Virus record (IMG/VR): IMGVR_UViG_3300027801_002586
Coordinates: 1-64,000 of that record
Reading direction: 5' to 3' (one strand)
Length of the DNA stretch: 64,000 nucleotides
Origin: a virus
Shown here: in pieces, positions 1 through 8,508 of the stretch
Position numbering within the stretch: the first letter of the stretch is position 1
Layout of the letters: the number at the start of each line of letters is the position of its first letter
Position numbers and translations under genes: made by a program
Notes under the pieces: model-generated
Seen by the model: the letters and a program-made list of their open reading frames with translations, nothing else
The model's database searches: none
What the model was told of the DNA's origin: nothing

Positions 1-2
1 AC

Positions 3-314
3 CAAATTGTAGTAGAGAACGATTCTCGAAGAGAATCAAGTGGGGATACCTTAATTTTTGAAGTAAAAGGGTTAGTGTGTTCATTTTGTGCTCATGGGTT
101 AAATAAGGGTATTGGTAAAATGAATTATACTAATGAGAAAGGTATATTGGTAGATATCAATAATCAAATTGTTAGAGTAATACTTAATAAAAAGTATAAA
201 TCAATACCATCATCAGTTATAAATCAAACTATAAAAGTGATACAAGATAGTGGTTATGAAGTTTTTAGCATAAAGTATAAAGATAGAGTATTAATAATAT
301 CAAAGAATGATTAG
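3..314 (+). CDS. HMA-like metal-binding protein, C-terminal part (5' truncated)
   Basis: The reading frame is open to the left edge of the window, so the gene starts upstream; an internal GTG at 75 need not be the start. The visible part has a hydrophobic strand followed by GLVCSFCAHGL (a CxxC metal site), then the alternating pattern of a ferredoxin-like fold ending in DSGYEVFSIK. This matches the heavy-metal-associated (HMA/MerP/CopZ) fold, which binds Cu+, Hg2+ or Zn2+ through the two cysteines. The usual GMTC is GLVC here. Whether it is a free chaperone or the tail of a larger protein cannot be seen. Confidence 0.6.
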   Translation, partial: QIVVENDSRRESSGDTLIFEVKGLVCSFCAHGLNKGIGKMNYTNEKGILVDINNQIVRVILNKKYKSIPSSVINQTIKVIQDSGYEVFSIKYKDRVLIISKND

Positions 315-329
315 TGATAAATCCTTTCA

Positions 330-461
330 ATGGGAAAGATAGATTTATCTAAAGATTTATCTAAAGATAGATACGATATGATTCATATAGACCACGCATT
401 AATTATTTTTGCTAACACGATAGTAATGGGATATCTTTTGTATTTGAATATGAAACTCTGA
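330..461 (+). CDS. small single-pass membrane protein
   Basis: A 43-codon frame opens 15 bases after the HMA-like gene. The N-terminal half is charged, with a repeated LSKD element; the C-terminal half is one hydrophobic segment (ALIIFANTIVMGYLLYL). No ribosome site is obvious, although it may be coupled to the gene before. Family not recognised. Confidence 0.4.
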   Translation: MGKIDLSKDLSKDRYDMIHIDHALIIFANTIVMGYLLYLNMKL

Positions 462-575
462 ATTATATCAACCTTATAGGGTTGATAATGTAAAAGTCAA
501 CCTTTTCGCAATATTTTATTTATAACATTTCGTATCATTCTCTATACTTATATACATGATAGAGATATACTACGT

Positions 576-767
576 ATGAAACACCATATTCGCCAACGGC
601 TATTATATACATTCCAAATGATTGCTGCAGTTCTCGTTGCACTCGAAGTTTCCATTCCCCCTAATTTATATACTAATCAGTTAATAGTGGTACTCACTAT
701 ATTAATTTGTATTAAACACGACCTACCCAAGAAGATACTCGATATCTTCGATAAATATACCAGTTAG
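576..767 (+). CDS. small membrane protein, unknown
   Basis: 63 codons. One long hydrophobic stretch (residues about 10-27) and a second (about 35-46) suggest a two-pass membrane peptide with a charged end (KHDLPKKILDIFDKY). The sequence before the ATG has only a weak purine run. No family recognised; expression is uncertain. Confidence 0.35.
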   Translation: MKHHIRQRLLYTFQMIAAVLVALEVSIPPNLYTNQLIVVLTILICIKHDLPKKILDIFDKYTS

Positions 768-923
768 GTATATTCCCCCACCATTACCCACTTTATAACA
801 CTTTATATCAGAACATGATAGTTATTATCATACATAGGTGTTATTAGTATAGGTATTTAAAACATAAAATACTACTGCAATTACATCTATCTGTCAAGGT
901 TTAATTTTATATAGGAATTTGTT

Positions 924-1616
924 ATGGCCATTAGTATTAATAATAAGAACGTAGGTGGTAGACCATCTAAGCAACCATCTCGACAACGCGTTGAGTATGC
1001 AATCAAATCCACTCAAAGTATGAGAATGGCAGCGGAGTATATTAATTTATCGTATCAAACATTCAGGAAATACGCTAAACAATACGAATTATGGACACCA
1101 TTACCCAGTTCAAAGGGCGTTAGAAAACGTAATAGTACTAAGGTTTCGCCGTATGATTTGAAAAAAATACTTACTGGAGAGAATCCTTCACCATTTCGTG
1201 AGACTGTATTACTGAAAAAGGCGTTAAATGAAGCGTATTTAGAACAAAAATGTAGTGAATGCGGGTATGATTGTACTAATATTTTGGACAAAACACCCCC
1301 ATTAGTGATAGATTTTCTTGATAAAGACCATAATAATACCAAATTAGACAACCTTAGAGTGTTATGTTTGAACTGCATATACACTTTAGCCAGTACTCAA
1401 AAGGGTTGGTATCGCCATAGGGATGTTCCATTAGTGATAGCAATAGATGAATTACTACAAAAAGATATCACGATTCAAACCAATATAGACGAGTTTGAGG
1501 CTATTCCCACGACTAGCACGAGCGAATTACCTATCGCTTCAAGTGATACTTTAATAGAATCGCCCGAATTAGAGTACATTCCTTTCGAAGAATTTCAAAA
1601 AACTTTAGATAATTGA
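924..1616 (+). CDS. HNH-type zinc-finger protein, possible endonuclease or DNA-binding protein
   Basis: 230 residues. The N-terminal third is basic and has a helix-turn-helix look (MAAEYINLSYQTFRKYAKQY), as in proteins that read DNA. The middle carries CSECGY, then DFLDKDHNNTKLDNLRVLCLNC: two zinc-binding CxxC pairs around an HNH-like beta-beta-alpha core with the NLRVLC signature common in phage HNH proteins. The C-terminal 60 residues are acidic and probably disordered. The leader contains a 6-bp inverted repeat at 815-831 (ATGATA/TATCAT), a possible operator. A homing-type nuclease or a regulator are both possible. Confidence 0.55.
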   Translation: MAISINNKNVGGRPSKQPSRQRVEYAIKSTQSMRMAAEYINLSYQTFRKYAKQYELWTPLPSSKGVRKRNSTKVSPYDLKKILTGENPSPFRETVLLKKALNEAYLEQKCSECGYDCTNILDKTPPLVIDFLDKDHNNTKLDNLRVLCLNCIYTLASTQKGWYRHRDVPLVIAIDELLQKDITIQTNIDEFEAIPTTSTSELPIASSDTLIESPELEYIPFEEFQKTLDN

Positions 1617-1626
1617 GCGATTTTAC

Positions 1627-1656
1627 TTGACTTGTATTGGCAAAAAGCCTTATATT
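1627..1656 (+). promoter_or_regulatory. TTGACT-18-TATATT promoter
   Basis: -35 TTGACT, 18-bp spacer carrying GGCAAAAAGCC, -10 TATATT. Same arrangement as eleven other sites in this window. No convincing gene begins within 300 bases, so it may drive a leader RNA or the small genes beyond 2 kb. Confidence 0.75.
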
Positions 1657-2005
1657 AGAGTGGCTGTATAGCTAAATATGCGTGCGATTCACTTGGATTA
1701 CCCTCTCAATCTCGCCAATATCCCCTATAATCCGCCCGGCAAAAGCTTAAAGTAATACATTAACCCATGGCTTGAAGTGATACTCGAAGTGCGTTAACCT
1801 TAAAAAAGATACAAGCATACTACCTATATAGAGATACAACACAACTAAAGCTAGCACTAAAGATTAATGCAACAATTATACTGAGTACAATACTACTCAC
1901 GTGAGTACAATAATGGCGTACTGGGTAGTGATACTCACCACTTCGAATACATCACCACATCACCACATCACGCCTGTAACTTCAATAATAATTACACATG
2001 ACATA
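1657..2005 (+). other. non-coding stretch downstream of a strong promoter
   Basis: About 350 bases with no convincing gene. It holds a near-direct repeat of GAAGTG around 1772-1791 and, near 1945-1970, a short CATCACCA tandem. An untranslated or small RNA made from the promoter at 1627 is possible, but I cannot draw a convincing fold. Confidence 0.3.
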
Positions 2006-2158
2006 ATGTCAGTAAAGATTCCAGATAAAGGCCACCCATGGCTATTAATCGTGAATCGGAAAATGTATGACAATATGTCAGAAGGCCATACTTGCTCATA
2101 TATCGGCGTGGCTTTTTTCACCTATAGAGAGTTATTAACACTCTTACCTAAGAGGTAA
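2006..2158 (+). CDS. doubtful 50-residue ORF
   Basis: The frame can extend back to a GTG at 1901, but that part is low-complexity (HHH-rich from a CATCAC repeat), so the ATG at 2006 is preferred. The product (MSVKIPDKGHPWLL...) has no recognised family and no clear ribosome site. It may not be translated. Confidence 0.22.
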   Translation: MSVKIPDKGHPWLLIVNRKMYDNMSEGHTCSYIGVAFFTYRELLTLLPKR

Positions 2159-2220
2159 ACCTATCGTCCGCGTTATTATTTATTGCGTTGCTTTTCTTAT
2201 CTTGTTATATATTTATTATT

Positions 2221-2598
2221 ATGATAAACACTATATACCTATTCATTATACTTATGTTATTTTTTGCAGGGTCTTTATACTCACAAGATAGTAATTTCAG
2301 AATTAGTGATGATACTATGGAGTTACAATTGGATAAGAAAGCACACTTCACTACTTCGTTTGGTTTGTATTATTTCTTCTACACATCTCTTACTATATAC
2401 TCTGATACTTTACCTTACCCACAATTAGATGCGATGTTATTAAGTACTTCTATAGGTTTATTATACGAGGTGTATCAAGGAACATCACTTAGTAACGCAG
2501 ATGGATTTAGTAAAGAAGATTTCTATTACAACCTTATCGGTATAGGGTTCGCTCGTTTCACTCACGAAATTATTTTACATTTTAAGGATTTAATTTAA
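2221..2598 (+). CDS. signal-peptide protein resembling YfiM/DUF2279
   Basis: The ATG at 2221 gives a clean signal peptide ending SLYSQ; the upstream ATG at 2188 would only add more hydrophobic residues. The mature part has DKKAHFTTSFGLYYFFY, then GLLYEVYQG and GFSKEDFYYNLIG, the order of conserved elements in the YfiM/DUF2279 family of predicted periplasmic or membrane proteins (DKxxHF, YExxQ, GFSxxDxxxNxxG). Function of that family is unknown. It lies just before the carbamoyltransferase but is not clearly in the same operon. Confidence 0.45.
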   Translation: MINTIYLFIILMLFFAGSLYSQDSNFRISDDTMELQLDKKAHFTTSFGLYYFFYTSLTIYSDTLPYPQLDAMLLSTSIGLLYEVYQGTSLSNADGFSKEDFYYNLIGIGFARFTHEIILHFKDLI

Positions 2599-2641
2599 TA
2601 CTTATATATAGACTGGGTTAAACAACAATAGGTTATTGAGA

Positions 2642-4138
2642 ATGAAAAAAAGAAAAATCTTAGGAATCAATGCACTTAACCACGATGCATGTGTTACCTT
2701 ATTACATGGTAATGAAATCTTGTTCGCTGGACATAGTGAACGATATAGTGGTATTAAAAACGATTCACTACTTAACAATGAAATCCTTGCCGATGTAAAA
2801 CAATATGGTGATTGGGATGAGGTTGTTTATTATGAACGACCTTATAGTAAGAAACTACGACAGTTATATGCAGGACAATATTCAGAAGTTTTCACGAGGA
2901 AGAATCTTCCCTTAACACATTTAAAACAATTCGGTATAGATAAGATACACCATTACGTTGACCATCATTTATCTCACGCATCAGCAGGATACTATACATC
3001 ACCTTATACAGAAGCAGCAATTGTTTGTATTGATGCAATTGGTGAATGGGAAACTTGTACTATATGGTACGCTAAAGATGGTAAGTTTAAAAAACGATAT
3101 TCAGTAAGATATCCAAACTCATTAGGATTGTGGTATAGTGCTATGACTCAAAGATTAGGATTGAAACCACAAGAAGATGAGTACATCTTAATGGGTATGG
3201 CAGGTTGGGGTAAAGTTATACCAACATTAAAGAAAGAGTTAAACCGAACCTTTTTCCATAAGGGAAAAGATTTATTAAAATTTAATAAAAATTTACATCG
3301 TGGATGTCTTGACTGGGATTCAGAAGTATATCCAGATGATGGTACAGATGAATGGAAATTCACTATAGCAGCAAACGTACAGAGTATATGTGAAGATAAG
3401 ATATATAACGTATTTGCAAAAACAAAACAATTAGTACCTGAAACCGATAACATAGTATATGGTGGTGGGGTTGCATTAAATTGTGTTGCTAATTCATTAG
3501 TGGCACACGAACTTTACCCAAGTTTATGGATTCTCCCGAATCCCGGTGATGGTGGTTCATCGTTAGGGAGTGCCGCATATATATTGGGTGAGCATGTGAA
3601 CTGGCATAATTGTTTCTTGGGTTACGATATTAAAGGAAAGTATCCAACCGAGCAACTCTTAAAAGAGCTTCTCAAAGGGAACATAGTCGGAGTCGCGAAC
3701 GGGAGAGCGGAGTTTGGACCTCGGGCTTTGGGCAACCGAACTTTGATGGCAGACCCACGTGGAGATAAGATTAAAGATAAGGTAAATAAAATTAAGAAAC
3801 GACAAGAGTTTCGACCATTTGCTCCTGCAGTATTAGAGGAACACGCTCACGAGATATTTGAAATGCCCGTGAGGAAATCTCAGTATATGCAGTATGTAGC
3901 GAAATGTAAATACCCAGAGAAGTATCCTGCTATATGTCATGTAGATAACACTTCGAGAGTACAGACAGTAAGTAAGGATGATAATCCAAACTTCTATAAT
4001 CTGATAAATGAATTTTACAAAACCACGGGTTGTCCTATGGTTCTCAATACCAGTCTGAATATTAAAGGACAACCCATTGTAAACACAAAACAAGATGGAA
4101 TAGATTTCACTAAACAATATGGCGTAAAAGTATTTTGA
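2642..4138 (+). CDS. carbamoyltransferase (NodU/CmcH/TobZ family)
   Basis: About 499 residues from the ATG at 2642; a TTG two codons earlier is less likely. The N-terminal ASKHA-like domain begins with ILGINALNHDACVTLL and has the histidine-rich VDHHLSHASAGYY and the IDAIGE segment that bind carbamoyl-adenylate and metal. The C-terminal YrdC-like part has GRAEFGPRALGNRTLMADPR and RPFAPAVLEE. Family members move a carbamoyl group from carbamoyl phosphate to a hydroxyl of a sugar or antibiotic. With sugar genes downstream, carbamoylation of a glycan or of a modified nucleotide is inferred. Ribosome site is weak. Confidence 0.9.
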   Translation: MKKRKILGINALNHDACVTLLHGNEILFAGHSERYSGIKNDSLLNNEILADVKQYGDWDEVVYYERPYSKKLRQLYAGQYSEVFTRKNLPLTHLKQFGIDKIHHYVDHHLSHASAGYYTSPYTEAAIVCIDAIGEWETCTIWYAKDGKFKKRYSVRYPNSLGLWYSAMTQRLGLKPQEDEYILMGMAGWGKVIPTLKKELNRTFFHKGKDLLKFNKNLHRGCLDWDSEVYPDDGTDEWKFTIAANVQSICEDKIYNVFAKTKQLVPETDNIVYGGGVALNCVANSLVAHELYPSLWILPNPGDGGSSLGSAAYILGEHVNWHNCFLGYDIKGKYPTEQLLKELLKGNIVGVANGRAEFGPRALGNRTLMADPRGDKIKDKVNKIKKRQEFRPFAPAVLEEHAHEIFEMPVRKSQYMQYVAKCKYPEKYPAICHVDNTSRVQTVSKDDNPNFYNLINEFYKTTGCPMVLNTSLNIKGQPIVNTKQDGIDFTKQYGVKVF

Positions 4139-4146
4139 AAAAGTAC

Positions 4147-4176
4147 TTGACTTTGATAGTAAAAAAGCCGTATATT
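4147..4176 (+). promoter_or_regulatory. TTGACT-18-TATATT promoter
   Basis: -35 TTGACT, 18-bp spacer ending AAAAAAGCCG, -10 TATATT, 15 bases before the ATG at 4192. The transcript would have a leader of under ten bases. Confidence 0.75.
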
Positions 4177-4191
4177 AAGGACAAATAAAAT

Positions 4192-4998
4192 ATGAATATA
4201 GGAATAATAGGTAAAGGATTTGTAGGGAATGCTATATCCGAGGGGTTTAAAACTCAAGGACATAACATTATTGCTCACGATATCCGATTAGAAACAAAGA
4301 TAGAAGATGTATTGGATTGTCCAATTGTTTATATATCAGTACCTACACCAAGTGCTGAAAATGGTGATTGTGATACCACGATAGTAGAGAGTGTATTACG
4401 AGAATTATATCATCTGAAGTATAGTGGATTTGTTTGTATCAAGAGTACAGTCAAACCAGGTTCACTTAGTAAGTGGAACGAACAATACGGGCAGATACTT
4501 AATCTAAGTTTCGTACCCGAGTTTCTTCGTGAGAGGTGTGCTGTAGAAGATTTCATACATAATAATAATGTATTGGTTGTTGGTACTGATGACCCTATCG
4601 CTGAATTATGTATTAAAGAATGTCACGGAATTTTACCTACACATACAGTCGTGATGAAACCGATTGAAGCTGAACTGATGAAATACTTCAGTAATAGTTA
4701 TAAAGCCATGAGAGTTACATTCGCTAATGCCTTCTATAAGATTTGTCAAGAGGTAGATGCTAACTATGATGTTGTTAAGGATACATTCTTATTTCATGGT
4801 ATAGGTGATGGACATTATTTAAAAGTGAATAAGCAGTTCGGTGGGTTTGGTGGTACTTGTTTACCAAAGGATACTAAAGGATTGGCTAACTTAGTTGATG
4901 AGTTAGGATTGGATATAGAACTATTCAGAACTATTGTAAATGATAATATCAAGTTTACTGCTGGGGAATCTGAACAAGAAAATAGGATAGAAATATAA
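4192..4998 (+). CDS. nucleotide-sugar dehydrogenase, short form (UDP-glucose 6-dehydrogenase family)
   Basis: 268 residues. The Rossmann start GIIGKGFVGNAISEGF binds NAD; VPTPS and IKSTVKPGS follow, then VPEFLRE and, near residue 222, GFGGTCLPKDTKG with the catalytic cysteine of the UGD/WecC family. These enzymes oxidise a UDP-sugar to the uronic acid in two NAD-dependent steps. Usual length is 400 or more; the C-terminal UDP-binding domain is largely missing, so substrate or activity may differ. It fits a surface-sugar role with the transferases further on. Confidence 0.82.
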   Translation: MNIGIIGKGFVGNAISEGFKTQGHNIIAHDIRLETKIEDVLDCPIVYISVPTPSAENGDCDTTIVESVLRELYHLKYSGFVCIKSTVKPGSLSKWNEQYGQILNLSFVPEFLRERCAVEDFIHNNNVLVVGTDDPIAELCIKECHGILPTHTVVMKPIEAELMKYFSNSYKAMRVTFANAFYKICQEVDANYDVVKDTFLFHGIGDGHYLKVNKQFGGFGGTCLPKDTKGLANLVDELGLDIELFRTIVNDNIKFTAGESEQENRIEI

Positions 4999-5000
4999 TT

Positions 5001-5159
5001 ATGAGATATTTATATATGAGTGGAATGGTGGCTAATATGAAAGATTATGGTTCATCAACAAACAGAAATCGACCAACTGATATCTCTCATTGTGGGAATA
5101 TTAACCATACTATATTGGATATGGTTGTTGAAAAGAATACGCAAATAATAGGTTATTAA
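5001..5159 (+). CDS. small hypothetical protein
   Basis: 52 codons filling the gap between two enzymes, with its stop overlapping the next ATG (TAATG), which suggests translational coupling. The product is polar, with no recognised motif. Its first codons contain TATTTATATA, a motif seen before other genes here, so the segment may also act as a promoter. Confidence 0.45.
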   Translation: MRYLYMSGMVANMKDYGSSTNRNRPTDISHCGNINHTILDMVVEKNTQIIGY

Positions 5160-6358
5160 TGAAAAAATGTTATACTTACGATGATGTAAATATCGTTCCG
5201 AAATATTCGGAAGTTGAACATCGTGTAGATGTCAAACTCAATACACGATTTACACGGAATACAGAATTGACTATTCCAATAGTTGCTGCTCCTATGGATA
5301 CAGTCACAGAATATGATATGGCTGTCGAGATGATGGAATGGGGTGGTGTTGGTGTTATACATAGATTTAATACCATTGAAGAACAATCTAAGATGATGAA
5401 ATCATTACATCGCGAGTGGGTTAAATATTTTAAACCAATACCAGGAATTACAGATGGTACAGAAAGAACATTAGAAACCGAATGGCAAGAATGGTGGGAT
5501 AGTAGTGTAAGACATTGGAATAGTCCACCAACAAAATCGGATTGGGATGATTTAAAAGAAAGATTTTATTTTGCAGATGATATGATTCGTGATGATAAGA
5601 GTTGGTCTAAACTACCATTATGTGCCGCGGTAGGAGTTAATGGAGATTATTTAGAACGAGCAAGAGAATTAGCATGGAATGGATGTAATGTTCTACTTAT
5701 AGATGTAGCACATGGTCATCATAAAAATGTAGGAGAAGCCATTGAAGAAATCAAAAAAGACATATCAGGAATTGAAGTTATTGCAGGAAACGTTGCGACG
5801 TCCGAAGCCACGAGGTACTTATGTGAAAGAGAAGCAGATGGAATTAGAGTCGGAATCGGAAATGGTTCATTATGCGAAACGAGGATTAGAACAGGTATTG
5901 GCGTTCCCCAAGTTTCTGCTCTACTTGATTGCGTTAATTCTGCAGATGAGTTTGATGTTCCTATTATTGCCGATGGTGGTATTCGTAATATTGGTGATGT
6001 TTGTAAAGGATTGGCTTGTGGGGCTGATTCGGTTATGTTGGGAAGTTTGTTATCAGGTACCAAAGAATCACCTGGAGAAATTGAGAAAGTAGGTCAATGG
6101 CCTAATGAAAAGTTATTTAAAAAGTATAGAGGTTCGGCCTCAAGAGATTCAAAAGGTAGTGATAAAAATGTCGAAGGTAATCATAAAGTAATTCCATACA
6201 AAGGAAAAACAAAGCGTATATTACACGATATTACAGATGGAGTTCGTAGCTCTTTCAGTTATGTTGGTGCTAACAATATATCTGATTATCACACATTAGT
6301 AGAATTAGTAAACGTAACACACGCAGGTATGGTAGAAGCTAAACCACACTTGTTATAG
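5159..6358 (+). CDS. IMP dehydrogenase / GMP reductase family enzyme
   Basis: 399 residues forming a TIM barrel: TYDDVNIVPKYS, PIVAAPMDTVTE, GGVGVIHRF, then LLIDVAHGH, GIGNGSLCETR (catalytic Cys about 239), PIIADGGIRNIGD and YKGKTKRILHDITDGVRSSFSYVGA. Where IMPDH carries its CBS pair (here residues about 85-155) there is only a 70-residue unrelated insert. The C-terminus resembles GMP reductase as much as IMPDH, so the reaction is either IMP to XMP (NAD) or GMP to IMP (NADPH). Either alters the guanine nucleotide pool. Translation is coupled to the small ORF before. Confidence 0.85.
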   Translation: MKKCYTYDDVNIVPKYSEVEHRVDVKLNTRFTRNTELTIPIVAAPMDTVTEYDMAVEMMEWGGVGVIHRFNTIEEQSKMMKSLHREWVKYFKPIPGITDGTERTLETEWQEWWDSSVRHWNSPPTKSDWDDLKERFYFADDMIRDDKSWSKLPLCAAVGVNGDYLERARELAWNGCNVLLIDVAHGHHKNVGEAIEEIKKDISGIEVIAGNVATSEATRYLCEREADGIRVGIGNGSLCETRIRTGIGVPQVSALLDCVNSADEFDVPIIADGGIRNIGDVCKGLACGADSVMLGSLLSGTKESPGEIEKVGQWPNEKLFKKYRGSASRDSKGSDKNVEGNHKVIPYKGKTKRILHDITDGVRSSFSYVGANNISDYHTLVELVNVTHAGMVEAKPHLL

Positions 6359-6368
6359 GAGAAATAAA

Positions 6369-6533
6369 ATGCCAAGAACAAAGAAACTAACAAAGATAGA
6401 TAAATCCGCTATTAGAATTTCTTCGGATAGAAAATCTACAAGACGAATGAGTACTCGTAGGAAAGAAAAAAGTGTCTTTCTACAGCGGGTAATTGATGGG
6501 ATGAAAAAGTTTTTATCTTCACCATTTAAATAG
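6369..6533 (+). CDS. small basic protein
   Basis: 54 codons behind a good AGGAG site 8 bases upstream of the ATG. Nearly a third of residues are Lys or Arg, with a hydrophobic helix at the end (VFLQRVIDGMKKFLSS). The charge suggests nucleic-acid or membrane binding. Family not recognised. Confidence 0.6.
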   Translation: MPRTKKLTKIDKSAIRISSDRKSTRRMSTRRKEKSVFLQRVIDGMKKFLSSPFK

Positions 6534-6546
6534 ATATTTATACTAT

Positions 6547-6619
6547 GGGGCTGTAGCTCAGTTGGGAGAGCATCGCACTTGCACTGCGGAGGTCGCAGGT
6601 TCGATTCCTGTCAGCTCCA
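6547..6619 (+). tRNA. tRNA-Ala (anticodon UGC)
   Basis: 73 bases fold fully: acceptor GGGGCTG/CAGCTCC including the G3-U70 pair that marks alanine tRNAs, D arm GCTC/GAGC, anticodon stem TCGCA/TGCGG with loop CTTGCAC (TGC), T arm GCAGG/CCTGT with TTCGATT. CCA is not encoded. A TATTTATA element sits about 15 bases upstream. Confidence 0.95.
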
Positions 6620-6638
6620 CTTTAATTAGAGAGGATAT

Positions 6639-7130
6639 ATGCCGTTAAGTAGGTTTGGTAAAAGACATAAGAAAACCTTTGGTAAGAAGAAAGAAGAATG
6701 GGATGGTGATTTTAGAAAACCACCAAAGCCAGATTCTTATTATACCAAGATAAAAGGTAAGTGTAGATGGTGTAGTTATATGATAGTCCGAGATGATGAA
6801 ACCATAAACGAAAGAAGAAGTTGGCATAAAGAATGTGCAGGAGAGTATATGATTATATACCACTCTAAAGAACAGAGAGCACATTTAAGGAAAAGGGATA
6901 AGGGTAAATGTAACCATTGTGGAGTTATGGCGAAACGATGGGATTGTGACCATATCAGACCTTTGGTTGAACAGAAAGGTGTGATAGCAAAAGATTTAGA
7001 TTGGAGTTATTATAGTTTGGGTAACCTACAAACATTATGTAAAACCTGTCATAGAAAAAAAACAAATTCAGAAGTACATCTGAAAAAGAAGAGAAAAGTT
7101 AATTACAAGGAGACAAAAAAATGGGATTGA
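6639..7130 (+). CDS. HNH endonuclease
   Basis: 163 residues behind a GAGG site. A first zinc pair (CRWC ... WHKEC) is followed by the HNH core: CNHCG, CDHIRPL, NLQTLCKTCHRKK, matching the McrA-type fold with two structural CxxC pairs and the catalytic DH. The C-terminus is strongly basic. It could be a free-standing homing nuclease or serve in packaging or host DNA breakdown. It overlaps the next gene by 10 bases. Confidence 0.8.
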   Translation: MPLSRFGKRHKKTFGKKKEEWDGDFRKPPKPDSYYTKIKGKCRWCSYMIVRDDETINERRSWHKECAGEYMIIYHSKEQRAHLRKRDKGKCNHCGVMAKRWDCDHIRPLVEQKGVIAKDLDWSYYSLGNLQTLCKTCHRKKTNSEVHLKKKRKVNYKETKKWD

Positions 7131-7402
7131 ATCTAAGAGATGATTTGATTAAAGCAAGTAGATTACACTTTGAGGCTCATATAGAGAAGCATAGAATTAA
7201 TGTAGAGAACTTACTTAGTAACTCACAAGGAGTAGCAGACCATCCAGATATAATGGATACAATAGAAAAGGAGTTGGGTGAAATTTCTATTTACCACGAT
7301 TTGATGGAAGTGTTGGATAAATATTTTGATGGTGGACAGGTAACCAAAACAAGAAAACTACTAAACGAACAAATGTGTGAATGTGGTAAAAAGGTAAAAT
7401 AG
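7121..7402 (+). CDS. hypothetical protein with C-terminal Cys pair
   Basis: 93 residues, largely helical and charged, ending MCECGKKVK, which could hold a metal. GGAG site (AAGGAGACAAAAAA) before the ATG. No family recognised. It is part of a run of closely spaced genes from 6639 to 8479. Confidence 0.6.
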   Translation: MGLNLRDDLIKASRLHFEAHIEKHRINVENLLSNSQGVADHPDIMDTIEKELGEISIYHDLMEVLDKYFDGGQVTKTRKLLNEQMCECGKKVK

Positions 7403-7404
7403 TA

Positions 7405-7632
7405 ATGAAAGAACTTAAAGCAACAAGAGTCCCACCTGGAGATAGGTGGGCAATAGTAGATGGTGATGACCAAATTTATTCTTCATTAACTGAAGTATTA
7501 AATGCAATTTATATGGAATCACAAGGTACACAATTTTTTATTGATGCATTAAAGGGTGAAGTTCATGTTGAGGATGGTGTAGAAAAACCACCAACGATTA
7601 AGAAGTACTCACTCTATGGAGAAGAATATTAG
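7405..7632 (+). CDS. hypothetical protein
   Basis: 75 residues, two bases after the previous stop, so probably coupled. It starts as a small beta domain (WAIVDGDDQIYSSLTEVLNAIY) and has no cysteines or membrane segment. No family recognised. Confidence 0.55.
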   Translation: MKELKATRVPPGDRWAIVDGDDQIYSSLTEVLNAIYMESQGTQFFIDALKGEVHVEDGVEKPPTIKKYSLYGEEY

Positions 7633-7986
7633 ATGGAGAAATTGTACTTATCGATGGTATTACTATTCTTTAGTAACATCGCAGCTTGGTGGCAATTGAA
7701 TGCTCAGTTTATATGGAAGGATAATAGATTTTGGAATAATCCATATCTGATGGCTATTTGTGGATTACCAATTGGGTTTGCATTTTGGCACGCAACACGA
7801 TTAAGTTATGAACACTTTGGATTTACATGGAATATCCGAATGATTGGGTTTGGAATTGGTACATTAGTTTTTGGTATATGTTCCTATTTATTCTTGCGAG
7901 AGATACCTACTATGAAAACCATCATATGTTTATTGTTAGCATTATCAATTATATTAATACAGGTAACGAATGTACTTGGAGAATGA
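7633..7986 (+). CDS. four-helix membrane protein
   Basis: 117 residues abutting the previous stop. Four hydrophobic segments (about 4-22, 38-58, 67-88, 95-113) with short loops, like a small transporter or membrane chaperone. A tryptophan pair (AAWWQLNAQ) sits at the end of the first helix. No family can be assigned by eye. Confidence 0.6.
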   Translation: MEKLYLSMVLLFFSNIAAWWQLNAQFIWKDNRFWNNPYLMAICGLPIGFAFWHATRLSYEHFGFTWNIRMIGFGIGTLVFGICSYLFLREIPTMKTIICLLLALSIILIQVTNVLGE

Positions 7987-7987
7987 T

Positions 7988-8479
7988 ATGAACTTAAAAG
8001 ATTATATAGTTGATGTGCCAGATTGGCCAAAGGAAGGTATTATATTTAAAGATATAACACCATTATTAGCAAATACAAATTCATTAGAATTTGCAACATT
8101 ATCAATGAGAGGATTGTTGAATAATAAAAGTGTTCAACCAACTCACATAGTTGGTATTGAAGCAAGAGGATTTATTTTCGGAGCTCATTTAGCAAAGAGA
8201 ATGAATTGTAGTTTTATCCCACTACGAAAAAAGGGTAAGTTACCACCACCAGTAATTTCTAAAGAGTATGAATTAGAATATGGAACAGACACTTTAGAAA
8301 TCAAACCAGGTGATGGTGAACGAGTAATTATTGTTGATGATGTCTATGCCACAGGTGGTACTGCAAAGGCAGCAATAGAACTATGTTTAGAAGCTGGATA
8401 TGATGTATTAGATGAAATCTATTTAATCAATCTTAGTTTTTTAAACAAAGATAAAGTAAAATCAGTTATAACATATTAA
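7988..8479 (+). CDS. apt: adenine phosphoribosyltransferase
   Basis: 163 residues. The start at 7988 has GGAG 9 bases upstream; the earlier ATG at 7970 contains that ribosome site and is rejected. DVPDWPKEGIIFKDITPLL, GIEARGFIFGAHLA and VIIVDDVYATGGTAKAA (the PRPP-binding loop) are the standard APRT motifs, and length matches. It makes AMP from adenine and PRPP. The MTA/SAH nucleosidase 1.2 kb downstream releases adenine, so the two would close a recycling loop with MetK. Confidence 0.93.
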   Translation: MNLKDYIVDVPDWPKEGIIFKDITPLLANTNSLEFATLSMRGLLNNKSVQPTHIVGIEARGFIFGAHLAKRMNCSFIPLRKKGKLPPPVISKEYELEYGTDTLEIKPGDGERVIIVDDVYATGGTAKAAIELCLEAGYDVLDEIYLINLSFLNKDKVKSVITY

Positions 8480-8508
8480 AGTTATAACATATAAACAGGA
8501 GAGAAGTT

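Noticed and set aside
1945-1972. CATCAC short tandem as a repeat locus
   Set aside because: Only about three imperfect units; too short to support a functional repeat.
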